Below are positions 52,817 to 62,565 of a DNA stretch of 64,000 nt, piece by piece. A model generated the notes under the pieces. It was not told the origin of the DNA, did no database searches, and saw nothing but the letters and a program-made list of their open reading frames with translations. A program made the position numbers and the translations under genes. Source of the stretch: Myxococcales bacterium. Its GTDB lineage: Bacteria; Myxococcota_A; UBA9160; SZUA-336. Every line of letters begins with the position of its first letter. Position 1 is the stretch's first letter. The stretch covers positions 1 to 64,000 of the forward strand of contig JABSQV010000029.1 in the NCBI GenBank assembly GCA_013215565.1, read 5' to 3'.

Positions 52817-54901
52817 ATGACCGAGGTCTTGGATCGCGCTCAGCCCCGAATTGGAGGCGTCGTCGGCGGGTTGCTCTGGGCGCTCGCGGGCGCCGGCGTC
52901 TGCGCCCTCGCGATTCCGCTCGAGCCGAACCTGCTCGAGGAGGGCCTCACGCTGCACATCGCCCAGCGGATTGCGGCGGGCGAGTTCCTGTACCGGGACA
53001 TGCTCGTGTTCACGGGTCCGGTCCCGTTCGAGTTGCTGGGCTTGATCTTCCGAATCCTGGGTCCGGACCTGATGCTCGGGCGCTGGGTCGACGTGGTCCT
53101 GCACGGAAGCGCCTGCGCGGCCAGCTTCGGGATCGCGCGCCGCGCGGGCGCCGGGCCACTCGCGCACGCCGCCGCGGCATCGCTGGCGGCAGCTCCGGTA
53201 CTGCTCTTCCCGCTCTTCGCGATCTTCTTCTACACGACCGTGGCGGTGCATCTCTGCATCCTGACGGCGTACGCGGCGGTTCGCGGCCTGCGCTCGCCCG
53301 GCTGGGCGGTGGCGGCGGGCTGCGGCGCCGCGCTCGCAGTCCTCTCGAAACAGACGATCGGACTCGTGCTGGTGCTGGGACTCTTCGTGAGCCTGCCGCT
53401 CTTGCTGCCGCGTGACCAGCGCCTTCGCGTGCTCGGCGCCTACGTTGCCGGGGGCATCGCGGTGGTGCTTGTGACGCTCGCTGTGTACGGAGCCCGGGGC
53501 GATCTCTCCGCGCTGCTGCGCGGGCTCGTGGTGCTCCCGCTTCTGCTCGGCGACAGCTTTGCGGCGCCCTACCTGAACCTCTGGCCGATCGGGGATTTTT
53601 CGGAGGCGGTGCGGCCCAGTTCGCGCCTCTACCTTCCGCCGCTCTACGCGCACACCCACGGCATCCTCGATCCGATCGACGGCTGGATCGTGCTGGTCGC
53701 ACAGGCGCTCTACGCGCTCCCGATCGTGGCCCTGGTTGCGACGCTGCTGGCCCGGTGGCGTCGTCCCCTGCACGCGGCGGTCTGGATCCATGCGGTGCTC
53801 TTGCTCGCACTCTTCTCGAACCTGTTTCCACGCGGAGACTGGGGCCACCTGGTGTTCGTGTTGCCGTCGTCGCTCGCGCAGCTCGTGTTGCTGGTTCCCG
53901 CTCACTGGAGACGGGCCGCCTGGAGCCTGACCGGAACGCTCGTGATCGTGCTCGCGGCAGGGGTCGGACTCGCGACCGATCTGCTCTACGGACTTGCGGG
54001 GAAGGCGACCTACGGGGCCCGGATTTCGCCGCGGCCCGTGAGCGCGCTGCTGAAGACGCCGGGCGTGCCGATGGTGATCTATTTTCTGGAGAAGTGGGCC
54101 CGCCCGGGCGAGCCGATCTTCGTCGCACGCTCCGAGCCGCTGATCTACTTTGCGACCGGCCGGACGAACCCCACGCCCTACAGCGGGGTCGTGCCCGGGA
54201 TTCGCGAGGAGCAGGAGCGGACCATCCTGGAAGCGCTCCGGAGCGTGCGCTTCGTGGTGATGAGCGACATCGATCAGCCGGTCTACACCTACTACCGGAA
54301 AGAGTTGCCGGCGGTTCAGAAGTACCTGGAGCGTTACTACCGCCCGATCGGCCGGCAGGGCGGGAACTGGATCCTGCTCCTGTCGCGCGGCCCCGACCGG
54401 GGTCCGACCGCGATCGATCTGTTCGACCAGCAGGCCTCGGCGCGCGCCTGGATACGCGACGCGAACGGCATCGAGATTCCGCCGCCCCGGGAACTCCCCA
54501 CGCTCGCCACGCGGCTCAATCGACGTCCGCTTCCGATGTTGCTCGGACCCCGCGGGGGCGGCATCGACTTCGAGATCGAGCTCCCGGAGCGCGCGATGTT
54601 TCAGGCCGACGTCGGGCTCGAGGGGCTCGTGGGTCTCGACAATCTGTACCGGCACCCGCGGAACAGCACGCTGGTGGTTTCGGTTCGGTCGCAGGGCGAG
54701 TTCGAAGAGGCGGCACGCTTCCGGCCACTCGAGGCAAAGAAGCGTCAGCTCTTCTGGATCCCGGTCCAGGTCGACCTCTCTCGTTGGGGCGGGTCACGCG
54801 TGACACTCCGGCTGGAGCTGGTTCCGGAGCGCGAAATCGATCCCGAGGAACTCTCCTGGTGGGGCAGCCCGCGGATCGTCGTGGCTCCGCGGGCGAACTG
54901 A
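52817..54901 (+). CDS. polytopic membrane glycosyltransferase, GT39/ArnT-like
   Basis: The 694-residue protein has about ten hydrophobic segments in residues 20-420 followed by a soluble C-terminal half. The N-terminal loop NLLEEGLTLHIAQRIAAGEFLYRD has the acidic pair position typical for PMT/ArnT type (GT-C) enzymes, and the C-terminal VYTYYRKELPAVQKYLERYY follows a domain like those of other GT39 proteins. It should transfer a sugar from a polyprenyl-phosphate donor outside the inner membrane. The ATG at 52817 follows weak ribosome signals. The frame is open upstream to 52460 across udk and was rejected. Confidence 0.75.
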   Translation: MTEVLDRAQPRIGGVVGGLLWALAGAGVCALAIPLEPNLLEEGLTLHIAQRIAAGEFLYRDMLVFTGPVPFELLGLIFRILGPDLMLGRWVDVVLHGSACAASFGIARRAGAGPLAHAAAASLAAAPVLLFPLFAIFFYTTVAVHLCILTAYAAVRGLRSPGWAVAAGCGAALAVLSKQTIGLVLVLGLFVSLPLLLPRDQRLRVLGAYVAGGIAVVLVTLAVYGARGDLSALLRGLVVLPLLLGDSFAAPYLNLWPIGDFSEAVRPSSRLYLPPLYAHTHGILDPIDGWIVLVAQALYALPIVALVATLLARWRRPLHAAVWIHAVLLLALFSNLFPRGDWGHLVFVLPSSLAQLVLLVPAHWRRAAWSLTGTLVIVLAAGVGLATDLLYGLAGKATYGARISPRPVSALLKTPGVPMVIYFLEKWARPGEPIFVARSEPLIYFATGRTNPTPYSGVVPGIREEQERTILEALRSVRFVVMSDIDQPVYTYYRKELPAVQKYLERYYRPIGRQGGNWILLLSRGPDRGPTAIDLFDQQASARAWIRDANGIEIPPPRELPTLATRLNRRPLPMLLGPRGGGIDFEIELPERAMFQADVGLEGLVGLDNLYRHPRNSTLVVSVRSQGEFEEAARFRPLEAKKRQLFWIPVQVDLSRWGGSRVTLRLELVPEREIDPEELSWWGSPRIVVAPRAN

Positions 54902-55009
54902 GTTCCCGTGGGGGTGCTCCGGCCGGGTCGAGATCTGGTGCGCGGAGAATCCGCGCGCCGCGGGCGAGCGGACGGAGTTCTTGCAACTTCCTACCTTCGC
55001 CCGCGCTGG

Positions 55010-56314
55010 ATGCGTTTTCCGGGAGCGAGCTGGGCGAGAGCGTTTCTTGTCGGGGTCGTCGGCGTGTTGGCCGGGTGCGCGCCGCAGGCGCCGCCGGGGC
55101 GCGTGCTCGTGGTCGGCATCGACGGAGCGGATCCAGGACTCGTGGAACGCTGGACCGAGGCGGGTGAGCTTCCGAACCTGGCGGCGCTCGCGCAGACGGG
55201 GGGCCGTGGACTGCTGCAGTCGCACCATCCGTTGCTCTCGCCGCGGGTCTGGACCTCGATGGCGACGGGCAAGATTCCGCTCCGCCACGGGATCCACCGC
55301 TGGGTGCGCGTCGGGCGCGACCATGCGTTTCACCTGTACCGGAGCGTGGACCGTCGCGGACACGCGCTCTGGAACATCGCCTCCGAGGCCGGGCTCAGCG
55401 TCGCGGTCGTGAACTGGCTGATCACGCATCCGCCCGAGAAGCTGCGCGGGGTGATGATCTCGGACTTCGCGATTCCGGGGGAACGTCAGGCGCGGCAGGA
55501 TCTCGGTCGCAGCATGGTCGGAGGCCACGGGCCCGTGCGGCCCCCCGCCGGGACCGCGGTCACCGTCTACCCCGCCGAGTGGGCCGTGCGCTTCAAACGC
55601 CTCGCCGCGCAAGCGCTCGTTCCAGAAGGCGTGACCGACACCAGCAGCTTCTTCGGGCCCGGACTCGTGAAGGACGAGGTCGAGAAGTCGTTCCGGGCCG
55701 ACGTACTGGCGGCGCGCGCGGCGTTCGAGATCGAACGCGAACTGCGTCCGGACCTGATGATGGTCTACTGGCATGGCGTCGACCGCATCTCGCACTTCCT
55801 GTGGTCGGCCATGGAGCCGCCAGAGGCCTACCCGGAGGCGCTGCAGTTGACGCCGGATCAGCGCGAGCGCCACGCGGCCGCCCTGCTCTCTCACTATCGT
55901 GCGGTCGATCTACTGCTCGGCCGATTGCTCGAGGGATACGGGCCTCGGGACCTCGTGCTCGTGGTCTCGGATCACGGCTTCGAGGCGCTCACCCAGAGCC
56001 GCTTCGGCATCACGGGAGGGCACGAAACTGCGCTGGCCGAGAACGGCATCGTGTACGCGCGCGGACCCGGAATCGAGCCCGGCAGCCTGATCGAGGACAT
56101 GTCCGTGAACGACGTGACCCCCACGGTGCTCGCGTGGCTGGGCCTGCCGCTCGGGGCCGATATGGATGGCCGGCCGGCCGGGTTCGTCGAGCTCGAAGCC
56201 ATCGAGACGATCGCGACCTACGACACGACCGAGATCGAGCACGTGGGTGAAGGCGGAGACACCGTGGAGGCGCAGATTCTCGATCAACTCCGAACGCTCG
56301 GGTACGTGGACTAG
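55010..56314 (+). CDS. type I phosphodiesterase/alkaline phosphatase-superfamily lipoprotein
   Basis: From the ATG at 55010 the 434-residue protein has a lipoprotein signal (FLVGVVGVLAGC). The metal-dependent phosphatase fold is marked by VVGIDGADPGLVERW, the nucleophile Thr in PRVWTSMATGK, MVYWHGVDRISHFLW, LVVSDHGFEA and GGHETALAENG, all in the usual order. Superfamily members cleave phosphodiesters, pyrophosphates, or transfer phosphoethanolamine or phosphoglycerol to envelope glycans. Here the setting among glycan genes suggests such an envelope role (inference). Confidence 0.88.
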   Translation: MRFPGASWARAFLVGVVGVLAGCAPQAPPGRVLVVGIDGADPGLVERWTEAGELPNLAALAQTGGRGLLQSHHPLLSPRVWTSMATGKIPLRHGIHRWVRVGRDHAFHLYRSVDRRGHALWNIASEAGLSVAVVNWLITHPPEKLRGVMISDFAIPGERQARQDLGRSMVGGHGPVRPPAGTAVTVYPAEWAVRFKRLAAQALVPEGVTDTSSFFGPGLVKDEVEKSFRADVLAARAAFEIERELRPDLMMVYWHGVDRISHFLWSAMEPPEAYPEALQLTPDQRERHAAALLSHYRAVDLLLGRLLEGYGPRDLVLVVSDHGFEALTQSRFGITGGHETALAENGIVYARGPGIEPGSLIEDMSVNDVTPTVLAWLGLPLGADMDGRPAGFVELEAIETIATYDTTEIEHVGEGGDTVEAQILDQLRTLGYVD

Positions 56315-56360
56315 CAGCCCGGGACCCGGGACCCTGTTCAGGCCTGCCCCCGCGCTGCGC

Positions 56361-57374
56361 TCACGCCCCGATCCAGTCGCGGGAGCGACGGCCGAGCAGA
56401 ACGCGCCCGAGCCCGATGATGGCCAGCGAGCCTCCCATGCCCGCCAGCCAGGGAAGCAGGATCGGGACCAGCGCGATGCTCCCGGGCGGCGCCGGAAACG
56501 CGTACTGCACACGCACCACGAAGAACAGATGGAACAGGTAGATCGCGTAGGTCGCGTCGCTCAGCGCGCGGACGGGCGCGGACGCCGGCGCGCGGCCGCA
56601 GCAAAGGACGAAGAGCAGGCACACGATCGCCCAGATTTCGAGCCAGCTCGCGGTCGGGCGCGCGGCCGGCCAGAGCTCGGAGGCGAGGAAGGCCGCGAGT
56701 CCCGCCGCCGGGACCCCGAACGCGAGCGCCCACCGCGTGCGCTTCCGGACGACCTGGGCGGCGACCTCCGCGTAGTGCAGGCGCACCCACCAGCCGGCCA
56801 GGAAGTACGCGGCCCAGCGCAGCGGGTTCCGGACCGCCCAGAGCAGGTCCGGCGGATTCCCGATCCCGTTTTCGAGCAGCCCCTGCGCGGCGAAGCTCAG
56901 TGCGAACAGCACCGGCAGCGCACGTCGCGGGAGCAGCGGCAGGCTCGGCGAGAGGATCACCAGGACCACGATCAGAAACACGTAGTAGTACGGGCCGAAC
57001 GCGGCTCCGACGAGCAGGTCCTTGACGACCGAGCCGGTCTGGGGCTCCCCGCCGAGCTCGTGCCAGAAGATCTCGGCTGCGACCGAGGCGAGCAGGTACG
57101 GGATCAGGATCCGCCGCAGTCGTCGGAGCGTCTGCGCGAAGGGCACCGGTTCCCGGGTCGCGTAGAGAAATCCGGAAACCGCGAGGAAGCCGGGCACCGC
57201 GAAGCGCAGGAGTTCGAGCAGCCAGGCTTCCTGCGATGAGAGCTGCGGATGGAAATGCGCGCGCAGGGAGTGGATCAGAACCACGCCCAGAATGCCCGCG
57301 GCCTTGAGGACGTCGACCTCGGGGAAGCGCCGCGTCTCGGATTTCCCGGCCGGGCTCGGGTTCGCGTCCGTCAC
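56361..57374 (-). CDS. acyltransferase family 3 membrane protein
   Basis: A 337-residue protein with about ten hydrophobic segments. PEVDVLKAAGILGVVLIHS carries the conserved His, followed by AVPGFLAVSGFLYATRE and RRILIPYLLAS, characteristic of acyltransferase_3 proteins, which O-acetylate or O-acylate polysaccharides or lipid-linked sugars. Start ATG at 57374. It is convergent with the lipoprotein gene and divergent from the PDZ gene. Confidence 0.88.
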   Translation of the reverse strand: MTDANPSPAGKSETRRFPEVDVLKAAGILGVVLIHSLRAHFHPQLSSQEAWLLELLRFAVPGFLAVSGFLYATREPVPFAQTLRRLRRILIPYLLASVAAEIFWHELGGEPQTGSVVKDLLVGAAFGPYYYVFLIVVLVILSPSLPLLPRRALPVLFALSFAAQGLLENGIGNPPDLLWAVRNPLRWAAYFLAGWWVRLHYAEVAAQVVRKRTRWALAFGVPAAGLAAFLASELWPAARPTASWLEIWAIVCLLFVLCCGRAPASAPVRALSDATYAIYLFHLFFVVRVQYAFPAPPGSIALVPILLPWLAGMGGSLAIIGLGRVLLGRRSRDWIGA

Positions 57375-57494
57375 GCAGTCAGCATGCGGTCGTCGGGGGG
57401 CCCAGGCAACCGGGTGCGTGCCAGGCCGCCGTGCCGGCGACGCGCCAGAGGCGTAGAATTTCCCCGGGCGTGCCTGCCCTGGCAGGAGAACGGG

Positions 57495-58331
57495 ATGCGG
57501 CGCATGGCGAGCTGGAGCGGGAGGTTGGGGCTACTGGCCACGCTGGCGGTCGGGGCCGCGCTGGGCTTCGGGCTGGCGTTCTGGCTCCAGTCCGGCGCGC
57601 TCGAGACCGGCCGCGCCCGGGTCCAGGATCTGCCCGGTGCGGGCGCGGCCGGAGATTCCGCCCGGGAGCGGCTCGAAGCGCGCGTCAGACAGCTCGAGGA
57701 AGACCTGAACAATCTTTTGGATCTAACTGCGATCGAAGAGTTCGCGGATCTTGCTTCGAGTGACACGGTAGCCCCGGCGCCGGACCCCGCGCCCAGGCGG
57801 ACGCCGACCCGGAAAGGGCCCGCGCAGGGGCCGAGTTTCGACGAGCGCGCGCTGGCCGCAGCCGGACTGGATCCCGACGCGACGGGGCGCATCAAGGCGC
57901 ACTGGGAGCGCCTGCTGCTCTCGCGGCTCGGCCTCGCGAACCGCGCTCTGCGCGAGGGCTGGGCTCGTTCCAAGCGCTACACGCGCGAGTCGCGGGAACT
58001 CGAATGGGAACTGCGCGAGGCCTTCGGCGAGCGAGACTATGAGTTTCTGCTCTACGCCACCGGCCGGCCGACGCGCCTGATCGCGCGGGACGTGCTCGTG
58101 GGGGCGGCCGCCAGTGCGGACGGGATCGAGGTCGGCGACACGATTTTGCGTTACGACGGCGAGCGCATGTTCCAGCCCCGCGACCTCCGCTGGGCCACCT
58201 TGACCGGGGACCCGGGAACCAGCGTCTGGATCGAGGTGCTGCGCGATGGAGAGGTGCGCCGATTCTCCGTCCGCCGCGGTCCGCTCGGGATCATCCTCGA
58301 CACCGCGTCCCTGCCCCCGTTCGAAGACTGA
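57495..58331 (+). CDS. membrane-anchored PDZ-domain protein
   Basis: The ATG at 57495 with AGGAG 6 nt upstream gives 278 residues: one N-terminal transmembrane helix (GLLATLAVGAALGFGLAFWL), a coiled-coil-like stretch (RERLEARVRQLEEDLNNLLDL), a Pro/Thr-rich linker, a helical part and a PDZ domain at the C-terminus (LVGAAASADGIEVGDTILRYDGERMF, LTGDPGTSVWIEVLRDGEVRRF). No protease domain is present, so it is likely a scaffold or a type II secretion GspC-like adaptor. Confidence 0.8.
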   Translation: MRRMASWSGRLGLLATLAVGAALGFGLAFWLQSGALETGRARVQDLPGAGAAGDSARERLEARVRQLEEDLNNLLDLTAIEEFADLASSDTVAPAPDPAPRRTPTRKGPAQGPSFDERALAAAGLDPDATGRIKAHWERLLLSRLGLANRALREGWARSKRYTRESRELEWELREAFGERDYEFLLYATGRPTRLIARDVLVGAAASADGIEVGDTILRYDGERMFQPRDLRWATLTGDPGTSVWIEVLRDGEVRRFSVRRGPLGIILDTASLPPFED

Positions 58332-58370
58332 ACCCGGGCGGACCGGGGGCTCGGGAACTGCAGCTCCGGT

Positions 58371-59159
58371 TCAGGATGCGGAGCGCTTGTGGCAGATCGC
58401 GAGCAGGTCGACGCACGTGGGGTCGGCCGGCCCGATCGGGAAATCCTCGACCCCGACCTCGGGCAGTCCGTCCCCGCGTTGGATGCCGCGCCGAACCCGA
58501 ATCGCGAACTGTGCAAACAGCCATTCGATCAGGGGCCGCGGGAGCCGTTCCCTCAGGCGCAGCGGGTCGAGCCTCAGGATCTTTCGAATGCGTCGCAAGC
58601 GGTCGTCCAGGTAGCGCGCGACCGCGGGGCTCGCGCCCACGCCCCGCATCTCCACCTCTGCGAAGTGCGGCAGCAGAATTCCGCGCAGTTCCTGGGCCTC
58701 GTACTCGTGCAGGTGGTACGGGTTGACGCCGTCGGAGGTCAGGCGGTTCGGGGTCGTGATCAGCGCCGTTCCTCCAGGGCGGACCAGGCGCTGGATCGCT
58801 TCGAGGTAGGGTCCCGGATTGTCGAGGTGCTCGATCACCTGAAAGCTCACGACCAGGTCGAAGGCGTCGGCAGCGAGCGGAATTCCGTGCAGGTCGGCGA
58901 GCAGGTAACGGGCGCCCGGCACGCGCGCCTCGGGGTCGGGCCAGACGCGATCGACCCCGACCACGAACGGGCGCCGCCCGGCCAGTTCAGCAGTTCCGTA
59001 ACCGGAGCCGCAGCCCAGATCGAGCACGCGCGGCGCCTCCGCGCCCAACTCGAGCGCGAACTGGTACGCGGCTCGGTGGCGCGCCAGGTCGACGCCGAAC
59101 AGTTCGCTGCCGGCATGCAGTCGCTCTCCCGTGAACAGTACGTCGTCATGCCGACTCAC
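58371..59159 (-). CDS. SAM-dependent methyltransferase (class I)
   Basis: A 262-residue methyltransferase: motif I is VLDLGCGSGYGTAEL, motif II VVGVDRV, motif III region YLLADLHGIPL, motif IV FDLVVSFQVIEHLDNP, and RPGGTALITTPN. GTG start overlaps the flippase stop (GTGA). As the last gene of the glycosylation operon it may methylate a sugar of the product (inference). Confidence 0.88.
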   Translation of the reverse strand: MSRHDDVLFTGERLHAGSELFGVDLARHRAAYQFALELGAEAPRVLDLGCGSGYGTAELAGRRPFVVGVDRVWPDPEARVPGARYLLADLHGIPLAADAFDLVVSFQVIEHLDNPGPYLEAIQRLVRPGGTALITTPNRLTSDGVNPYHLHEYEAQELRGILLPHFAEVEMRGVGASPAVARYLDDRLRRIRKILRLDPLRLRERLPRPLIEWLFAQFAIRVRRGIQRGDGLPEVGVEDFPIGPADPTCVDLLAICHKRSAS

Positions 59160-60091
59160 GAACTTCCCTCCCGGGTCGAGGCCAGTGCCTCGCGCGTCAG
59201 CTCCCGCGCAAACACGAGGCCGATGCCGGCGCGCAGCAGGATCAGCCCGAGCGAGAGCGTGAGACTGTAGGCCAGCAGCGCGGCGGGCTCCGCCCAGTGC
59301 TGGAAGATTTCGACGAACGCCAGCTGGCCGGTGCCGAGGCCCGAGACCGCGATCGGAAGCGCCGCGATCAGGGCCACGGCTGCGAAGCCGACCACGAAAT
59401 CGCCCAGCGGAATCCGGATCTCAAACGCGGCGAGCAGGGTCCAGCCGAGCCCGATGAAGCTCGTCACGAACGCGAGCCGCAGTCCCCCGACGGCGAGCAG
59501 CGTCCGCCAGGGGGTCGTCCGCAGCGCGCGGAAGAAGGACAGAGAGCGGATGCGTTCGAACGGCCCGAGCGAGACCGGGGCGCGCAGCAGCGCCCCACCG
59601 CCCACGATTCCGATGCAGACCACGCCGATCACGCCGGCCCGGAGCGCCGGCGCCTGCGTGGCGAGCAGTGCCGCGCCCGCGCCCGCGAGCAGCAGCAGCA
59701 TCGCGAGATCCAGCATCGCGATCGTGACCACGACACCGGCCGCGTCCGACAGGGCCAGGCCGGATCTGCGTCGGATCAGCACCGCGAGTGCGGCGCCCCC
59801 GAGGCCGTAGTGAATCAGCTGGAGCGGATAGCTCGCCGCCTTGATCCGGGCGCAGGTCCAGCGGCCGAGCCCCGCGTGGCTTCCGCCCACGAGCCGGGTC
59901 AGCGACAGGGCCTCGATCCACAGGCTCACGGCGCCGTAGATGGCGAGCGCTGGGAGCCCGACCCGGGCCGCGCTTCCCGGGACGCTCTCGAGCACCGCGC
60001 GCGCGTCGACCTTCGTGAGCAGGAACGCGAAGGCGCCCCCGCTGATCACGAACGGCGCGATCCAACCGAGCCAGCGACGCAGCCCGCTCAC
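59156..60091 (-). CDS. LPG synthase-type flippase domain membrane protein
   Basis: From GTG at 60091 (GTGA overlap with the upstream stop), 311 residues form about eight transmembrane helices, with SLWIEALSLTRLVG near the first pair and ALPIAVSGLGTGQLAFVEIFQHW close to the end. This is the LPG_synthase_TM/YbhN family, often found with polyprenol-linked GT genes and thought to flip lipid-linked sugars. The longer open frame to 61675 covers upstream genes. Confidence 0.82.
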   Translation of the reverse strand: MSGLRRWLGWIAPFVISGGAFAFLLTKVDARAVLESVPGSAARVGLPALAIYGAVSLWIEALSLTRLVGGSHAGLGRWTCARIKAASYPLQLIHYGLGGAALAVLIRRRSGLALSDAAGVVVTIAMLDLAMLLLLAGAGAALLATQAPALRAGVIGVVCIGIVGGGALLRAPVSLGPFERIRSLSFFRALRTTPWRTLLAVGGLRLAFVTSFIGLGWTLLAAFEIRIPLGDFVVGFAAVALIAALPIAVSGLGTGQLAFVEIFQHWAEPAALLAYSLTLSLGLILLRAGIGLVFARELTREALASTREGSS

Positions 60092-61443
60092 GGAGTGACC
60101 GGCTTCCAGTCGATGCCCGGGAGCTCCAGCGGCTTCTCGAATACCGGACCGAAGGTGAAGGTCACCGCCACGGCGGCCACGAGCAGCGCGAGCCAGGCCC
60201 AGATCGCCAGCGAGCCAATTCCCCCCGGCTGTGTCCAGCGATCGAGCGTTTCGCTGGCGTAATACGCGAACGGCACCGAGATCCCGAGCAGGTAGCTGCC
60301 CTTCACGGTCGCGAACCAGGGATTGCGCCAGGTGAAGAACGCGTAGCCGCCGAGCGTCGCCGCCACCAGCAGCAACTGCGGGAGATCCGGCCCGAGTTCG
60401 CCGCGCAGGACGCGCGCGGCGCCGCGCGCGAGCCCCCACAGGAAGGCCGCCGTTGGCAGCAGGGCGAGCGTCAGGATCGCGATCGCGGCGCGCGTGACCG
60501 CCGGGTCCTGCTTGGCCATGAAGTGCCGGTATCCGTCGAACCAGACCGTGTGGTAGGTACTGCCCCAGACCGAGTGGAGCAGGTCGGCCGAAAGCAGATT
60601 CGGGTTCGTGAAGGTCGAGAACGGCAGGTACACGTAGTCGAACAGGCCGCGGCTTCCGGGCGGCATCGAGAACATGACCTCGTGCGCCTGGAGTGCATAG
60701 GGGTACAGGTAGCCGTACTCCACCCAGTTTCGGATGAAGTACCAGCCCCCGCTGGCGAGCGCGACGCTGAGCAGCAGGCCGATCCGGGCGGCCCCGATTC
60801 CGGGCCTGCGGCCGCGCCAACTCGCGATCGCGAAGCTGAGGGCGGCGACGCCGATCACGAGGGCGCCGGTGAGCTTGGTCAGCAGCGCGAGCCCGGCCAC
60901 CAGTCCGATTCCGGCGGCCGACAGCAGGGGCCGCCGGGGCGGCCCGCTGCGCGAGAGTTCCAGCGCAAGCGCGGTGACCACAATCGAGGTAAAGCCCGAG
61001 ACGACGATTTCTTCGTTGAGCATCGCGCTCATGTAGATGTGGACCGGCAGAAACAGCAGCAGCGCGCCCGCGAGCAGCGCCCGCCGGAAGTTGCCCGGAT
61101 CTACCCGCAGCACCAGGGTCACTGCGAGCGCGACCGAAACGATCCCGAGGGCGCTCCCGAAGAGCCGCGTCGCTGCGATCTGGACCGCCCCCGGCGGACG
61201 TCCGAGCGCGTGCCCGATCGCGGCGGATGCGTAGTAGTAGAACGGGGGATGCGCGGTGGACCAGCCGGCGTCCGGGGCCGGGAGCGCCCAGGATTTCATC
61301 AGCCCGAGGATGTAGGTCCAGTTGAACGAGGCGTCGTAGCCCATGTTGAGTCCGTACGCGAGGGCGTTGTGGATCCGGATCGCGATCCCGGCGCCCCCGA
61401 GGACGAGGCCCGCGAGCAGCCAGGGGTTCAGGAGCCGGCGCAT
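60088..61443 (-). CDS. polytopic membrane glycosyltransferase, GT39-like
   Basis: 451 residues from the ATG at 61443, which overlaps the GT4 stop by one base. About ten hydrophobic segments; YGLNMGYDASFNWTYILGL carries an Asp in the position of the GT-C catalytic loop, and GWSTAHPPFYYYASAAIG is the HPP-like loop typical of PMT/ArnT-type enzymes. It should use polyprenyl-phosphate-mannose or similar produced by the upstream DPM1-like enzyme. Confidence 0.82.
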   Translation of the reverse strand: MRRLLNPWLLAGLVLGGAGIAIRIHNALAYGLNMGYDASFNWTYILGLMKSWALPAPDAGWSTAHPPFYYYASAAIGHALGRPPGAVQIAATRLFGSALGIVSVALAVTLVLRVDPGNFRRALLAGALLLFLPVHIYMSAMLNEEIVVSGFTSIVVTALALELSRSGPPRRPLLSAAGIGLVAGLALLTKLTGALVIGVAALSFAIASWRGRRPGIGAARIGLLLSVALASGGWYFIRNWVEYGYLYPYALQAHEVMFSMPPGSRGLFDYVYLPFSTFTNPNLLSADLLHSVWGSTYHTVWFDGYRHFMAKQDPAVTRAAIAILTLALLPTAAFLWGLARGAARVLRGELGPDLPQLLLVAATLGGYAFFTWRNPWFATVKGSYLLGISVPFAYYASETLDRWTQPGGIGSLAIWAWLALLVAAVAVTFTFGPVFEKPLELPGIDWKPVTP

Positions 61444-62561
61444 CAGGTACCGGCCCGAGCCGCGTCGAGGGCCTCGGCCATTTCGCTCGCGCACCGGTCC
61501 CAGCTGAATCTGCCGGACCAGGCCAGGGCCGCGGCGGACATGCGCGTGGCCAGGACGTCGTCGTCCAACAGTTCAGCGATCCGCGTCGAAAAAGCCTCGA
61601 CGTCTCCTTCCGGCACCAGGAAGCCGGTCTCGCCCGGGCGCACCGAATCGCGCAGTCCAGGCGCGTCGGTTGCAACCACCGGGGTCGCCACGGCGTTCGA
61701 CTCGATCACCGTGAGGCCCCAGCCCTCCTTGGCCGAGGGACACACGCAGACCCGGGTCTCGGCCAGCAGCCGATTGCGCTCGGCGTTGGAGACGAAGCCC
61801 ATGAAGCGCGTGCGCTCCGCAATGCCGAGTTCGCGCGCGAGCGCCTCGAGTTCGGACTGTGCCGAGCCGCGCCCGATCACCACGATCTCGGTCCGGGGAA
61901 AGCGCTCGGCCAGCCGCGCCATCGCGCGCAGCAGCAGGTCGACGTTCTTGTAGGGCTCCAGGCGCCCGAGGTACGCGACCCGGTCGGGCGCCGGCCGCGC
62001 CGGATCGACCTCGAGCTTCGGCGCCTCGATCCCGCAGTGGATGACGCGGATCCGCTCCCGCGGGATGCCGCGGCGCGCGAGGTCGTCGCGGGAACTCTCC
62101 GAGATTGCGACGAAAGGCCGGCGCCGGTAAAGCGCTGGAATCGCGCGCTCGGCGAGCCAGACGGCCGCCGCGATCGGCCACGCCACCTGCATGAAGGCGG
62201 TCTCGCCGAACAGGTGATGGCACAGCGCCAGGACCGGAGCGGCCGAGTAGACGGGCGAGTAGAACGGGACCTTGTTCAGGCACTCGACCACCAGGTCGAA
62301 CCGGCCGCGGCGAGTCTCGAGCGCACACAAGCCGGCGACCCGGGGATAGTAGAGCGGCAGCGCGCCGAGCCGGCGCACCTCGATCCCGGCGATCGTCTCG
62401 CGCGGGGCGCAGCCCGCGAAGCTCGAGGCGGCCAGCGTGACCTCGTAGCCCCGGGCCGCGAGCCGGCCGAAGGTCTCGGCCACGTGGATCTCGGCGCCTC
62501 CCGCCTTCGGATGTGCCGGGTCGCGCTCGTTCAGAACCAGTACGCGGGAGCCGCGGCTCAT
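61443..62561 (-). CDS. GT4-family glycosyltransferase
   Basis: The 372-residue GT-B enzyme has AGGAEIHVAETFGRLAARGYEVT in the acceptor half, VAYLGRLEPYKNVDLLLRA and the nucleotide-sugar site KEGWGLTVIES (E-x7-E) in the C-terminal half. It transfers a sugar from an NDP-donor with retention. It lies 4 nt downstream of the DPM1-like gene. Confidence 0.93.
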   Translation of the reverse strand: MSRGSRVLVLNERDPAHPKAGGAEIHVAETFGRLAARGYEVTLAASSFAGCAPRETIAGIEVRRLGALPLYYPRVAGLCALETRRGRFDLVVECLNKVPFYSPVYSAAPVLALCHHLFGETAFMQVAWPIAAAVWLAERAIPALYRRRPFVAISESSRDDLARRGIPRERIRVIHCGIEAPKLEVDPARPAPDRVAYLGRLEPYKNVDLLLRAMARLAERFPRTEIVVIGRGSAQSELEALARELGIAERTRFMGFVSNAERNRLLAETRVCVCPSAKEGWGLTVIESNAVATPVVATDAPGLRDSVRPGETGFLVPEGDVEAFSTRIAELLDDDVLATRMSAAALAWSGRFSWDRCASEMAEALDAARAGT

Positions 62562-62565
62562 TCCC

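Noticed and set aside
52811..54655. 614-codon open frame on the minus strand opposite the GT39-like gene
   Set aside because: Very charged, Arg/His/Glu-rich, without domains; the plus strand encodes a clear membrane protein.
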